From Brevundimonas lutea (GTDB taxonomy: Bacteria; Pseudomonadota; Alphaproteobacteria; Caulobacterales; Caulobacteraceae), in assembly GCF_003704105.1 (NCBI RefSeq), contig NZ_QUOQ01000008.1, positions 116,282-180,281 on the forward strand: DNA of 64,000 nucleotides. The letters are read 5' to 3'. Shown one piece after another: positions 17,791 to 28,214 of the stretch (positions within the stretch are counted from its first letter, which is position 1; each line of letters starts with the position of its first letter). The notes under the pieces are model-generated. The model ran no database searches. It was not told where the DNA came from and saw nothing but the letters and a program-made list of their open reading frames with translations. The translations under genes and the position numbers were made by a program.

Positions 17791-18401
17791 CCGTGGACAA
17801 CAATGTTCCCGTCATCGGTCAGGGAAATCAGGGCGCGTCGTCGCAACTGGTGACGCCCTATGGTCAGGGCGCGCGCTCGACTGTCGAGGGCTACGATCCG
17901 AAGATCCACGACAAGTTCTTCGAGCAGGTCAACACCGAGCTAGGCGAGCGCGGCTTTCTGACCGCCTCGGCGGAGGACATCATCACCTGGGCCCGCACCG
18001 GCTCACTGATGTTCATGACCTTCGGCCTGGCCTGCTGCGCCGTGGAGATGATCCAGGCGGCCATGCCGCGCTATGACCTGGAGCGGTTCGGCTTCGCGCC
18101 GCGCGCCAGCCCGCGTCAGTCCGACGTGATGATCGTGGCCGGCACCCTGACCAACAAGATGGCTCCGGCTCTTCGTAAGGTTTACGACCAGATGCCGGAC
18201 CCCCGCTACGTGATTTCGATGGGCAGCTGCGCCAACGGCGGCGGGTATTATCACTATAGTTACAGTGTTGTTCGGGGTTGCGACAGGATCGTGCCGGTGG
18301 ACGTCTATGTGCCGGGGTGCCCGCCGTCGGCGGAGGCGCTGGTCTATGGCGTGCTGCAGCTGCAGAAGAAGATCCGACGGATCGGGACGATCGAGCGATG
18401 A
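17781..18401 (+). CDS. nuoB: NADH-quinone oxidoreductase subunit B
   Basis: The 206-residue peripheral-arm subunit carries the terminal 4Fe-4S cluster N2 beside the quinone pocket. The adjacent cysteines in [10 protein letters not shown], the GSCANGGG segment and the [10 protein letters not shown] motif provide the cluster ligands. The N-terminal 40 residues are a variable extension. ATG 17781 overlaps nuoA; a GTG at 17787 is an alternative. Confidence 0.97.
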   Translation: MGVTVDNNVPVIGQGNQGASSQLVTPYGQGARSTVEGYDPKIHDKFFEQVNTELGERGFLTASAEDIITWARTGSLMFMTFGLACCAVEMIQAAMPRYDLERFGFAPRASPRQSDVMIVAGTLTNKMAPALRKVYDQMPDPRYVISMGSCANGGGYYHYSYSVVRGCDRIVPVDVYVPGCPPSAEALVYGVLQLQKKIRRIGTIER

Positions 18402-19051
18402 CCGACGTCGTGGAAACCACGGTCGCCGCCGACGCCCTGAGCGATCTGGGGCGTGAGCTGGCGGGGGCGCTGTCGGTGGATATCGAGCTGGCGCATGGCG
18501 AGCTGAACCTCACCACGACGCGCGACCGGGTGCTGGAGGTGCTGACCGCGCTGCGGGACCAGTATGGGTTTCAGCAGCTGATCGACCTGACTGGTGTGGA
18601 CTATCCCGAGCGGGCCGAGCGTTTCGATGTGGTCTATCACCTGCTCAGCATGACGCGGAACCTGCGTCTCAGGGTCAAGGTGGCGACCGACGAGCAGGCG
18701 CCGGTGCCGAGCGCCATTCCGGTGTGGCCGTGCGCCGAGTGGTTCGAGCGCGAGGCGTTCGACATGTACGGCATGCTGTTCTCGGGCCACCCGGACCTTC
18801 GCCGGCTGCTGACCGACTACGGCTTTCAGGGGCATCCCCTGCGCAAGGACTTCCCGATGACGGGCTATGTCGAGGTGCGCTGGTCCGAGGAGCAGAAGCG
18901 GGTGGTCTATGAGCCCGTCAAACTGACCCAGGAATTCCGCCGCTTCGACTTCCTGTCGCCGTGGGAGGGCGCCGACTACGCCCAGCCGCCGCTGCCGGGC
19001 GACGAGAAGGCGATCGGCTCGGCCGGCACGCCCAGCGGAGGCAAGGCGTGA
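18398..19051 (+). CDS. nuoC: NADH-quinone oxidoreductase subunit C
   Basis: The 217-residue protein is the 30-kDa peripheral subunit of complex I, with the conserved [20 protein letters not shown] and [15 protein letters not shown]. It packs against NuoD. C and D are separate genes here, unlike the fused NuoCD of E. coli. ATG overlaps the nuoB stop (ATGA), and its own stop overlaps the nuoD start. Confidence 0.97.
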   Translation: MTDVVETTVAADALSDLGRELAGALSVDIELAHGELNLTTTRDRVLEVLTALRDQYGFQQLIDLTGVDYPERAERFDVVYHLLSMTRNLRLRVKVATDEQAPVPSAIPVWPCAEWFEREAFDMYGMLFSGHPDLRRLLTDYGFQGHPLRKDFPMTGYVEVRWSEEQKRVVYEPVKLTQEFRRFDFLSPWEGADYAQPPLPGDEKAIGSAGTPSGGKA

Positions 19052-20313
19052 TGGCCGACGACGCGACCCCCAAGCCCAAGTCCGCCGTCGATCTCGGCTT
19101 CCAAGAGGGCGCCGAGGTGATCCGGCGCGGCGACCCGGACGAGCGCAAGTTCACCATCAACTTCGGCCCCCAGCACCCGGCGGCGCACGGCGTGCTGCGC
19201 CTGGTGCTGGACCTGGACGGCGAGATCGTCGACCGGGTCGATCCGCACATCGGCTTGCTGCACCGCGGCACCGAAAAGCTGATGGAGGCGCGCACCTACC
19301 TGCAGAACGTGCCCTATTTCGACCGGCTGGATTACGTCTCGCCGATGAACCAGGAGCACGCCTTCTGCCTGGCGATCGAGAAACTGCTGGGCGTGTCGGT
19401 TCCGTATCGGGCGCAGCTGATCCGGGTTCTGTATTCCGAGATCGGCCGCATCCTGTCGCACCTGCTGAACGTGACGACCCAGGCCATGGACGTCGGCGCC
19501 CTGACGCCCCCGCTGTGGGGCTTCGAGGAGCGCGAGAAGCTGATGGTCTTCTATGAGCGCGCCTGCGGGGCGCGGCTGCACGCCAACTATTTCCGGCCGG
19601 GTGGCGTGCACCAGGACCTGCCGACGGCCCTGATCGACGACATCGCCAAGTGGTGCGAGACCTTCCCGGCGGCGCTGCACGACATCGAAAGCCTGGTCAC
19701 CGAGAACCGCATCTTCAAACAGCGCAACGTCGATATCGGCGTGGTGTCCAAGGAACAGGCCCTGGCCTGGGGCTTCACCGGCGTGATGCTGCGCGGCTCG
19801 GACATCGCCTGGGACCTGCGCAAGTCACAGCCGTACGAGTGCTACGCCGAGCTGGAGTTCGACGTGGTGGTCGGCAAGAACGGCGACTGCTGGGACCGCT
19901 ACCTCGTACGCGTCGAGGAGATGAAGCAGAGCCTGCGGATCATGGAGCAGTGCATCCACCGGCTGCGCAACTGCCCCGGCGATCCGGTCATGATCCAGGA
20001 CAACAAGATCGCTCCGCCCAAGCGCGGCGAGATGAAGCGGTCGATGGAAGCCCTGATCCATCACTTCAAACTCTACACCGAGGGCTTCCGCACCCCGCCG
20101 GGCGAGGTCTATGCCGCGGTCGAGGCGCCCAAGGGCGAGTTCGGCGTCTATCTGGTCTCGGACGGGACCAACAAACCCTATCGCTGCAAGATCTCGGCGC
20201 CGGGCTTCCGTCACCTGCAGGCGATGGACTGGATGAACCGCGGGCACATGCTGGCGGACGTGAGCGCCATCCTGGGGTCCCTCGATATCGTGTTCGGTGA
20301 GGTCGATCGATGA
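19051..20313 (+). CDS. nuoD: NADH-quinone oxidoreductase subunit D
   Basis: This 420-residue subunit (49-kDa homologue, related to hydrogenase large subunits) forms the quinone-reduction pocket with NuoB. Conserved features include [17 protein letters not shown] and [17 protein letters not shown], whose histidines and tyrosine region line the quinone site. The ATG at 19051 follows nuoC with a 1-bp overlap; a short N-terminal extension of about 20 residues is unconserved. Its end overlaps nuoE by 4 bp. Confidence 0.98.
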   Translation: MADDATPKPKSAVDLGFQEGAEVIRRGDPDERKFTINFGPQHPAAHGVLRLVLDLDGEIVDRVDPHIGLLHRGTEKLMEARTYLQNVPYFDRLDYVSPMNQEHAFCLAIEKLLGVSVPYRAQLIRVLYSEIGRILSHLLNVTTQAMDVGALTPPLWGFEEREKLMVFYERACGARLHANYFRPGGVHQDLPTALIDDIAKWCETFPAALHDIESLVTENRIFKQRNVDIGVVSKEQALAWGFTGVMLRGSDIAWDLRKSQPYECYAELEFDVVVGKNGDCWDRYLVRVEEMKQSLRIMEQCIHRLRNCPGDPVMIQDNKIAPPKRGEMKRSMEALIHHFKLYTEGFRTPPGEVYAAVEAPKGEFGVYLVSDGTNKPYRCKISAPGFRHLQAMDWMNRGHMLADVSAILGSLDIVFGEVDR

Positions 20314-20978
20314 GCGTGCGTCGTCTCGCCAAAGTGCAGCCGGACAGCTTCGCCTTCTCCAAGGCGACGATGCAGAAGGCCGAGTGGTGGATCGCCAAAT
20401 ATCCGGCTGATCGGCGTCAGTCGGCGGTGATCCCGATCCTGTGGCTGGTCCAGAAGCAGGAGGGCTGGGTCTCCGAACCCGCCATCCGCGCCATTGCGGC
20501 CCTGCTGGACATGCCGACCATTCGGGTGCTGGAGGTCGCGACCTTCTACACCATGTTCCAGCTGGAGCCGGTCGGCACGGCCGCCCTGATCCAGGTGTGC
20601 GGCACCACGCCGTGCATGCTGCGTGGTTCGGGCGAACTGATGCGGGTGTGCAAGGAGAAGATCGGGCCCAAGGACCAGCTGTCGGCGGACGGCAGGTTCA
20701 CCTGGCAGGAGGTCGAGTGCCTGGGCGCCTGCGCCAACGCGCCGATGGCGCAGATCAACGACTATTATTTCGAAGACCTGACGGCCGAGGACATGGCCGG
20801 GATCATCGACGACTTCGCGGCGGGCAAGGCGCCCCAGCCGGGCAGCCGCGTGGGCCGGGCGTCGTCCGAGCCTGAGGGCGGGGCCATCACCCTGACCGAT
20901 CCCAAGCTGTATGACGGCTCGGCCGCCAAGCCGATCAAGACCCTGCCGAACTCGGCTCCCGCGAAGGAGCCGGCGTGA
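20310..20978 (+). CDS. nuoE: NADH-quinone oxidoreductase subunit E
   Basis: The 222-residue protein has the thioredoxin-like fold of the 24-kDa subunit that holds the 2Fe-2S cluster N1a. Cluster cysteines are seen in [13 protein letters not shown] and [11 protein letters not shown]. It works with NuoF in NADH oxidation. A C-terminal extension after about residue 165 is longer than in E. coli NuoE (166 residues) and low in complexity. Its stop overlaps the GTG of a small unknown gene. Confidence 0.97.
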   Translation: MSVRRLAKVQPDSFAFSKATMQKAEWWIAKYPADRRQSAVIPILWLVQKQEGWVSEPAIRAIAALLDMPTIRVLEVATFYTMFQLEPVGTAALIQVCGTTPCMLRGSGELMRVCKEKIGPKDQLSADGRFTWQEVECLGACANAPMAQINDYYFEDLTAEDMAGIIDDFAAGKAPQPGSRVGRASSEPEGGAITLTDPKLYDGSAAKPIKTLPNSAPAKEPA

Positions 20979-21241
20979 CGCGTCCCGACTTCTCCTCCGA
21001 CGAGGGCGTGCGCGCCTATCGCGTCGAGCTGCGCTCCGTGGGCCGCAAACAGCGGCTGGCGGGCTTCGCGCTGATCGTGCTGGCGGTCGCCATCCTGTGG
21101 GGAGCGCCGCAGCTGGGGCTGGAGCCGCGCCTGGTTCAGACCCTGGGCTACGGCGCCCTGGCCGGGGGCTGGGTTCTGATGATCTACGCCATCTTCCTGC
21201 GCACCCAACACCACCGTCGCCGCCTTCGGGAGATTGAGTAA
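20975..21241 (+). CDS. Small two-helix membrane protein inside the nuo operon
   Basis: This 88-residue protein starts at a GTG overlapping the nuoE stop (GTGA) and ends 3 bp before nuoF. It has a charged N-terminus, two hydrophobic segments (about residues 28-47 and 57-75) and a basic C-terminus (RTQHHRRRLREIE). I recognise no family. Overlap with nuoE implies translational coupling, so it is expressed with complex I, but whether it is a subunit, an assembly factor or merely co-transcribed is unknown. Confidence 0.75.
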   Translation: MTRPDFSSDEGVRAYRVELRSVGRKQRLAGFALIVLAVAILWGAPQLGLEPRLVQTLGYGALAGGWVLMIYAIFLRTQHHRRRLREIE

Positions 21242-21244
21242 GCC

Positions 21245-22561
<1,317 letters not shown>

Positions 22562-22566
22562 GGCGG

Positions 22567-23061
22567 ATGGCTGAACGCATTCTCCTTACCTTGGCCGGGT
22601 TCGCAGCCCTGACCCTCGCCGCCTGCGGCGAGCGTGAGGCGACGCCGGCGGGCGAGGGGGCTCCGGTCGCCGCGCCCGCGCCGGTCGAGGCGGCGACGCC
22701 CGCGCCGGTTCTGGACGACGCCGGCCTGCGCGCCGTGTGTCGGGCGGTGCTGTCGGTGGTGCATGAGCAGCAGCCGGCCGACCTGACCGCCGACGCGCTA
22801 TCCGACGGGGTGGTCAGCCTATCCTGGCCGGCGCCGGTGGACGGCGGACGGCGGACGGCCGAGTGCCGCGTCTCGGGCGACGTGGTCAGCTGGCGGCCCA
22901 CGGGCCTGCCGGACGACGCCCAGGAGCGGTGGATGGACACCGCCCAGGACCCGATCCTGCGCTTTGCCCAGGACGGCGAGACGATCACCGTCATCCAGAC
23001 CCAACCTGACGGGTCGACGAGCCGCACCGATGTGGCTCTGAACGGACAAGAGGCCCGCTGA
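22567..23061 (+). CDS. Predicted lipoprotein inside the nuo operon
   Basis: The 164-residue product has a lipoprotein signal peptide with lipobox LAAC at Cys20, an Ala/Pro/Glu-rich linker, and then a small domain of about 110 residues with two cysteines (CRAVLS and AECRVSG) that could form a disulphide. I recognise no family. The ATG at 22567 is 6 bp after nuoF and the stop overlaps the nuoG ATG by one base, so it is embedded in the operon. It should be anchored to a membrane on the periplasmic side, opposite the NuoF/NuoG arm of complex I. A direct role in the peripheral arm is therefore unlikely. Confidence 0.75.
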   Translation: MAERILLTLAGFAALTLAACGEREATPAGEGAPVAAPAPVEAATPAPVLDDAGLRAVCRAVLSVVHEQQPADLTADALSDGVVSLSWPAPVDGGRRTAECRVSGDVVSWRPTGLPDDAQERWMDTAQDPILRFAQDGETITVIQTQPDGSTSRTDVALNGQEAR

Positions 23062-25106
23062 TGCCCGTCGCCAAGGTCAATGGCGTGGAGACCGAGTTCG
23101 AGCCCGGCATGACCGTGCTCCAGGTCGCCGAGCGCGCCGGCGAGGAGATTCCGCGTTTCTGCTATCACGAGCGGCTGTCGATCGCCGGCAACTGCCGCAT
23201 GTGCCTGGTCGAGGTGAAGCCGGGGCCGCCCAAGCCCCAGGCCAGCTGCGCCCTGCCGGCCGCCGAGGGCCAGGAGATCTTCACCAACACGCCGATGGTG
23301 GAGAAGGCCCGCAAGGGGGTGATGGAGTTCCTGCTCATCAATCACCCGCTGGACTGCCCGATCTGCGACCAGGGCGGCGAGTGCGACCTGCAGGACCAGG
23401 CCATGGGCTATGGCCGCGACGCCTCGCGCTATGACGAGAACAAGCGGGCCGTCGAAGAAAAGAACATGGGCCCCACCATCAAGACCTTCATGACGCGGTG
23501 CATCCAGTGCACCCGCTGCGTGAGGTTCATCACCGAGGTGGCGGGCGTTCCGGACATCGGCATGATCTCGCGCGGCGAAAGCGCCGAGATCACCACCTAT
23601 CTGGAACAGTCGATCGACTCGGAATTGTCGGGCAATGTCAACGACCTGTGCCCAGTCGGCGCCCTGACCCACCGGCCGTGGCAGTACCACTATCGGCCGT
23701 GGGAACTGAAGAAGACCGAGACCATCGACGTGATGGACGCCCTGGGCTCCAACATCCGCGCCGACGCGCGGGGCGCCGAGGTGATGCGGGTGCTGCCGCG
23801 CGTCAACGAGGACATCAACGAGGAGTGGCTGTCGGACAAGAGCCGGTATGCCGTCGACGGCCTGACCCGCCGGCGTCTGGACCAGCCCTATGTGCGCGAG
23901 AACGGGCGTCTGCGCCCGGCCTCGTGGAGCGAGGCGCTGGGCGTCGTGGCCGACAGGCTGACGGCCGCGCCGGCCGACCGCATCGGCGTCATCGCCGGCG
24001 ACCTGCAGGACGCCGAGAGCATGAAGGCGACGCTGGACCTGTTCCGGGCGCTGGGCTCGGCCAACACCGATTGCCGTCAGGATGGCATGGCTGTCGGGGG
24101 CGAGGCCCGCGAGGGCTGGCTGTTCAATTCGGGCGTGGCCGGGATCGAGCAGGCCGATGTGGTGCTGCTGATCGGGACCAATCCACGCGTCGAGGCGCCG
24201 CTGCTGAACGCGCGTCTGCGCAAGGGCTGGCTGTCGGGGGACACCCGCATCCTGTCGATCGGCGAGGCGGCGGACCTGACGTATGAGGTCGAGCATCTGG
24301 GCGCCGGGGCGAAAACCTTGTCGAAGCTGCCCAAGGCGGCCACGGACGCGCTGAAGAACGCCGAACGGCCGGCCATCGTGGTCGGGGCCGGGGCCATCGC
24401 GGGCGCCAACGGAGCGGCGGTGCTGAACGCCATCGGTGCTTTGGCCAAGAAGGTCGGGGTCGTGAAGGACGGCTGGAACGGCTTCAACGTGCTGCACACC
24501 GCCGCCGGCCGCGTGGCGGGTCTGGACATGGGTTTCACGCCCGCCGACGGCGGTCTGGACGTGGCCGGGATGGTCAAGCCGGGCGCGCTGGACGTGCTGT
24601 TCCTGCTGGGCGCCGACGAGGTGGATACGACGGGCTCGGACGCCTTCCGCGTCTATCTGGGCAGCCACGGCGACCGGGGCGCGCACGGGGCGGACGTGAT
24701 CCTGCCGGGCGCGGCCTATACGGAAAAGCCGGGGATCTATGTGAATACCGAGGGTCGGGTTCAGATGGCCGAACGGGTCGTCTTCCCCAAGGGCGAGGCC
24801 AAGGAAGACTGGGCCATCATCCGCGCCCTGTCCGAGCGCGTGGGCCACACCCTGCCGTACGACAGCCTAGACCAGCTGCGTCAGCGGCTGATGGGCGACC
24901 ATCCGACCTTTGGCCGGATCGATTATCTGGTGCCGGCGGCCGCCTTCGACGTGGGCGCCCTGGGCAAGAAGGGCGATCCGGGCGAGGGCGAGTTCCGCTC
25001 GCCGATCCTCGACCCCTATCTGACCAACCCGATCGCGCGGGCCAGCGCGACCATGGCCGAACTGTCCGCCCAGCGCGTGACGCCGGTCGCGATGGCGGCG
25101 GAGTAG
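23061..25106 (+). CDS. nuoG: NADH-quinone oxidoreductase subunit G
   Basis: This 681-residue subunit of the NADH-dehydrogenase arm begins with a ferredoxin-like domain (CYHERLSIAGNCRMCLVEVK, cluster N1b). It continues with the His/Cys ligand region and 4Fe-4S motifs (CPICDQGGECDLQDQ and CIQCTRCVRF), and then a molybdopterin-oxidoreductase-like domain that has lost cofactor function in complex I. The size matches mitochondrial-type alphaproteobacterial NuoG (about 690) rather than the longer E. coli protein (about 900). Confidence 0.97.
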   Translation: MPVAKVNGVETEFEPGMTVLQVAERAGEEIPRFCYHERLSIAGNCRMCLVEVKPGPPKPQASCALPAAEGQEIFTNTPMVEKARKGVMEFLLINHPLDCPICDQGGECDLQDQAMGYGRDASRYDENKRAVEEKNMGPTIKTFMTRCIQCTRCVRFITEVAGVPDIGMISRGESAEITTYLEQSIDSELSGNVNDLCPVGALTHRPWQYHYRPWELKKTETIDVMDALGSNIRADARGAEVMRVLPRVNEDINEEWLSDKSRYAVDGLTRRRLDQPYVRENGRLRPASWSEALGVVADRLTAAPADRIGVIAGDLQDAESMKATLDLFRALGSANTDCRQDGMAVGGEAREGWLFNSGVAGIEQADVVLLIGTNPRVEAPLLNARLRKGWLSGDTRILSIGEAADLTYEVEHLGAGAKTLSKLPKAATDALKNAERPAIVVGAGAIAGANGAAVLNAIGALAKKVGVVKDGWNGFNVLHTAAGRVAGLDMGFTPADGGLDVAGMVKPGALDVLFLLGADEVDTTGSDAFRVYLGSHGDRGAHGADVILPGAAYTEKPGIYVNTEGRVQMAERVVFPKGEAKEDWAIIRALSERVGHTLPYDSLDQLRQRLMGDHPTFGRIDYLVPAAAFDVGALGKKGDPGEGEFRSPILDPYLTNPIARASATMAELSAQRVTPVAMAAE

Positions 25107-25110
25107 GGCG

Positions 25111-25434
25111 ATGACCGATTCGGCCATTCCGCCTGAATTTTTCGGCCTGTTCGGCGCGGCCTTCGTGACGAACCTGACCTATGTCGCGACGTGCTTTCTT
25201 CTTGAGCGTCGACTGAACACGCCCGCCGTTGAGCGGCGAGGCATTGGCCCGTTCAGTGCGTTCAATGGCTCGTTGCCGGGCCTGATCGGGTTTCTCAGGT
25301 TCGTGTTCAGCAACGCTCATCTCGGTCTCGACGATGAGGCTGTTACGCGGCTGACCTGGGCGGTGCGTATTCTTTTGCTGCTGGGTCTCACGCTGACGCT
25401 CACGGTGTTCGTCCAGTTCGCGGGGATCGTCTGA
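25111..25434 (+). CDS. Small membrane protein of unknown function inside the nuo operon
   Basis: The 107-residue protein has an N-terminal hydrophobic segment (about residues 9-30), a charged middle and a C-terminal hydrophobic segment (about 82-105). No motif is recognised. It starts 4 bp after nuoG and its stop overlaps the nuoH ATG (TGATG). Its codon use (for example tcttcttgagcgt) looks less biased than that of the flanking nuo genes, which may indicate later insertion or faster evolution. Confidence 0.65.
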   Translation: MTDSAIPPEFFGLFGAAFVTNLTYVATCFLLERRLNTPAVERRGIGPFSAFNGSLPGLIGFLRFVFSNAHLGLDDEAVTRLTWAVRILLLLGLTLTLTVFVQFAGIV

Positions 25435-26501
25435 TGGATTTCTGGTCTAGCCCTCTCGGATGGACGCTGATCACCGCCGGCGGAATCCTGCTGGTGACGG
25501 TCGGAATCCTGATCTCGCTGGCCTTCCTGCTGCTGGCCGACCGCAAGATCTGGGCGGGGGTTCAGCTGCGCAAGGGTCCGAACGTGGTTGGGCCGTTCGG
25601 CTTGCTGCAATCCTTCGCCGACTTCTTCAAGTTCGTGCTGAAGGAGATCGTCGTGCCGGCCGGGGCCGACAAGGTCGTCTTCATCCTGGCGCCGCTGATC
25701 ACCTTCATCCTGGCCTTCATCGCCTGGGCGGTGATCCCGTTCGCGCCGGGCTGGGTGATCTCGGACTTGAACGTCGGCATCCTCTACATCTTCGCCATCT
25801 CGTCTCTGGGCGTGTACGGCATCATCATGGGCGGCTGGGCTTCGAACTCGAAGTATCCGTTCCTGGGGTCGCTGCGGTCCGCCGCGCAGATGGTCAGCTA
25901 CGAGGTCTCGATCGGCCTGATCATCGTCAATGTGATCCTGCTGGCCGGGACGATGAACCTGACCTCGATCGTGACCCAGCAGTCGGGCTGGATCTGGAAC
26001 TGGAACGCCTTTGGCGGGGGCCTCGGCAGCCTGCCGCTGATCGTGATCATGTTCCCGATGTCGATCATCTTCTTCATCTCGGCCCTGGCCGAGACCAACC
26101 GGCCGCCGTTTGACCTGCCCGAGGCCGAGTCCGAGCTCGTGGCCGGCTATCAGGTCGAATACAGCTCGACGCCGTACCTGCTGTTCATGATCGGCGAGTA
26201 CGCCAACATCGTCTTCATGTGCGTGCTGATGAGCCTGCTGTTCTTCGGCGGCTGGCACCCGGGCTTTCCGACCGACTTCCTGAACGGCTGGCCGCCGATC
26301 CTGGCCAATCTGTTCTATCTCGCCGTGCTGTTCGCCAAGACGATCTTCTGCTTCGTGATGATCGCCATCGTGAAGGCCTTCGTGCCGCGCTATCGCTACG
26401 ACCAGTTGATGCGTCTGGGCTGGAAAATCTTCCTGCCCACCTCGCTAGTGGCGGTGATCGTGGTGTCGGCCTGGCGCGTCTTCGTGCAGGGCGGCGCCTG
26501 A
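25434..26501 (+). CDS. nuoH: NADH-quinone oxidoreductase subunit H
   Basis: This 355-residue membrane subunit links the peripheral and membrane arms and forms much of the quinone channel. It has about eight or nine transmembrane helices and the conserved [38 protein letters not shown] and [19 protein letters not shown] loops. Its stop overlaps the start of a small lipoprotein gene. Confidence 0.98.
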   Translation: MDFWSSPLGWTLITAGGILLVTVGILISLAFLLLADRKIWAGVQLRKGPNVVGPFGLLQSFADFFKFVLKEIVVPAGADKVVFILAPLITFILAFIAWAVIPFAPGWVISDLNVGILYIFAISSLGVYGIIMGGWASNSKYPFLGSLRSAAQMVSYEVSIGLIIVNVILLAGTMNLTSIVTQQSGWIWNWNAFGGGLGSLPLIVIMFPMSIIFFISALAETNRPPFDLPEAESELVAGYQVEYSSTPYLLFMIGEYANIVFMCVLMSLLFFGGWHPGFPTDFLNGWPPILANLFYLAVLFAKTIFCFVMIAIVKAFVPRYRYDQLMRLGWKIFLPTSLVAVIVVSAWRVFVQGGA

Positions 26502-26695
26502 TGCGCGGTCTGATGATCCTTGGCGGCGGCGCCCTGACGCTGGCCGGCTGCGCCGCGCCCTATGAGGCCGCGCCGAACTCGCCCTATCAGTGGGAGCGTC
26601 AGCAGGAGAAGCAGCGCCGCGACTACTGCCACACCCTCGAACCCGATTCCCCCGCCTACAGGCGCGACTGCGGTCGCGCCGGAGACCGCTCATGA
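26501..26695 (+). CDS. Very small predicted lipoprotein between nuoH and nuoI
   Basis: The 64-residue product has a hydrophobic leader with lipobox LAGC (Cys17), leaving a mature protein of about 48 residues that is rich in Arg, Gln, Tyr and Pro and has two further cysteines (DYCHT and RDCGR). The ATG overlaps the nuoH stop and the stop overlaps the nuoI start, so it is likely translated as part of the operon. No family is recognised. Small lipoproteins of this kind are easily missed in annotation. Confidence 0.65.
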   Translation: MRGLMILGGGALTLAGCAAPYEAAPNSPYQWERQQEKQRRDYCHTLEPDSPAYRRDCGRAGDRS

Positions 26696-27186
26696 GCTTC
26701 ACCCGGATCGTCCAGGCGACCAAGGGCGCGATGATGCTGGACGTCATCGGCGCGCTGGGCCTCTCGTTCAAATACATGCTGCGCCCCAAGGCGACGGTGA
26801 ACTATCCGTTCGAGCGCAACCCGCAGTCGCCGCGGTTCCGGGGCGAGCACGTGCTGCGCCGCTATCCGAACGGCGAGGAACGCTGCATCGCCTGCAAGCT
26901 GTGCGAGGCCATCTGTCCGGCCCAGGCCATCACCATCGAGGCCGAACCGCGCGCCGACGGCAGCCGCCGCACGACCCGTTACGACATCGATATGGTGAAA
27001 TGCATCTACTGCGGCCTCTGCCAGGAGGCCTGCCCGGTGGACGCCATCGTCGAGGGACCGAACCAGGAGTTCACCACCGAGACGCGGGAAGAACTCTATT
27101 ACGACAAGGAACGCCTGCTCGCGAACGGCGACCGTTGGGAACGCCAGATCGCGAAGAACCTGGAACTGGACGCGCCGTACCGGTGA
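26692..27186 (+). CDS. nuoI: NADH-quinone oxidoreductase subunit I
   Basis: The 164-residue protein is the 8Fe ferredoxin-like subunit carrying clusters N6a and N6b. Both CxxCxxCxxxCP motifs are intact: [16 protein letters not shown] and [16 protein letters not shown]. It passes electrons from the NuoG side to NuoB. ATG 26692 overlaps the preceding lipoprotein gene by 4 bp. A pair of hairpins follows in the 95-bp gap before nuoJ. Confidence 0.98.
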   Translation: MSFTRIVQATKGAMMLDVIGALGLSFKYMLRPKATVNYPFERNPQSPRFRGEHVLRRYPNGEERCIACKLCEAICPAQAITIEAEPRADGSRRTTRYDIDMVKCIYCGLCQEACPVDAIVEGPNQEFTTETREELYYDKERLLANGDRWERQIAKNLELDAPYR

Positions 27187-27195
27187 CGACGAACC

Positions 27196-27260
27196 GGTCG
27201 CTTCTATCGGGAGCGACCAGAGGCTAAGAGGGCCGGCGATTCCGCCGGTCGGGACTTTTT
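27196..27260 (+). terminator. Two hairpins and a T-run between nuoI and nuoJ
   Basis: GGTCGCT (27196-27202) and AGCGACC (27212-27218) form a perfect 7-bp stem. GGCCGGCG (27231-27238) and CGCCGGTC (27243-27250) form an 8-bp stem with one wobble around ATTC, and a five-T run occurs at 27256-27260. This is the only sizeable gap in the nuo operon and could attenuate or process the message at the boundary between the peripheral-arm and membrane-arm genes. Confidence 0.5.
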
Positions 27261-27281
27261 GAGAGGGGCGTCAGAGCGCCG

Positions 27282-27905
27282 ATGATCGAGGCGATCGCCT
27301 TCTATCTGCTGGCCATAACGGCCGTCTTCGCCGGCGGAGCCGTGGTGCTGTCGCGCAGCCCGGTTCACTCCGTGCTGTGGCTGATCCTGGCCTTCTTCGC
27401 CTCGGCGGGGCTGTTCGTGCTGCTGGGCGCCGAGTTCCTGGCGATGCTGCTGGTGGTCGTCTACGTCGGCGCCGTGGCGGTGCTGTTCCTGTTCGTCGTC
27501 ATGATGCTGGACGTCGACTTCGTGAAGCTGAGGGAAGGCTTCACCCGCTATCTGCCACTGGCGGCCATCGTGGCGGCGATCCTGCTGGCCGAGATGATCA
27601 TCGTGTCCCTGGCCGTGGCCAGCGGCGGCGCCGCGGCGGGCGGCCAGATCGTGCCGGCGACGGCCGATGCCTCCAACGTCGAGACCATCGGGCGGGTGCT
27701 CTACACCGACTATGTCTACATCTTCCAGGCGGCCGGGATCGTGCTGCTGATCGCCATGATCGGGGCGATCGTGCTGACCCTGCGCCACAAGCCGCATGTG
27801 CGCCGCCAGAACCCGGGCGACCAGATCAACCGTGATCGCCGCACGGCGGTGGAGATCAAGTCCGCCGAAACCGGCCGGGGCGTCAGCCCGGAGGAGCTTC
27901 TCTGA
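27282..27905 (+). CDS. nuoJ: NADH-quinone oxidoreductase subunit J
   Basis: The 207-residue membrane subunit has five predicted helices, with the conserved [19 protein letters not shown] segment (the helix that changes conformation in complex I cycling) and [18 protein letters not shown]. The C-terminal 40 residues are hydrophilic. It overlaps nuoK by one base. Confidence 0.97.
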   Translation: MIEAIAFYLLAITAVFAGGAVVLSRSPVHSVLWLILAFFASAGLFVLLGAEFLAMLLVVVYVGAVAVLFLFVVMMLDVDFVKLREGFTRYLPLAAIVAAILLAEMIIVSLAVASGGAAAGGQIVPATADASNVETIGRVLYTDYVYIFQAAGIVLLIAMIGAIVLTLRHKPHVRRQNPGDQINRDRRTAVEIKSAETGRGVSPEELL

Positions 27906-28210
27906 TGATCGGCCTGGCCCACTATCTGGCGGTCGCCGCCATCCTGTTCACCCTCGGGGTGTTCGGCATCTTCGTGAACCGCAAGAACGTCATCATCATC
28001 CTGATGTCGATCGAGCTGATCCTCTTGTCGGTGAACATCAATTTCGTCGCCTTCTCGGCCTATCTGAACGACGTACAGGGGCAGATCATGGCCATGTTCG
28101 TGCTGACCGTGGCCGCGGCCGAGGCCGCCGTCGGTCTGGCCATTCTGGTGACCTTCTTCCGTAACCGCGGCGACATCGCCGTGGACGACGCCAGCGTGAT
28201 GAAGGGCTGA
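27905..28210 (+). CDS. nuoK: NADH-quinone oxidoreductase subunit K
   Basis: A 101-residue, three-helix protein with the conserved acidic residues in [13 protein letters not shown] and [12 protein letters not shown] that form part of the proton pathway. Length and sequence are typical. The ATG overlaps the nuoJ stop (TGATG); nuoL follows after 4 bp. Confidence 0.98.
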   Translation: MIGLAHYLAVAAILFTLGVFGIFVNRKNVIIILMSIELILLSVNINFVAFSAYLNDVQGQIMAMFVLTVAAAEAAVGLAILVTFFRNRGDIAVDDASVMKG

Positions 28211-28214
28211 TCGC

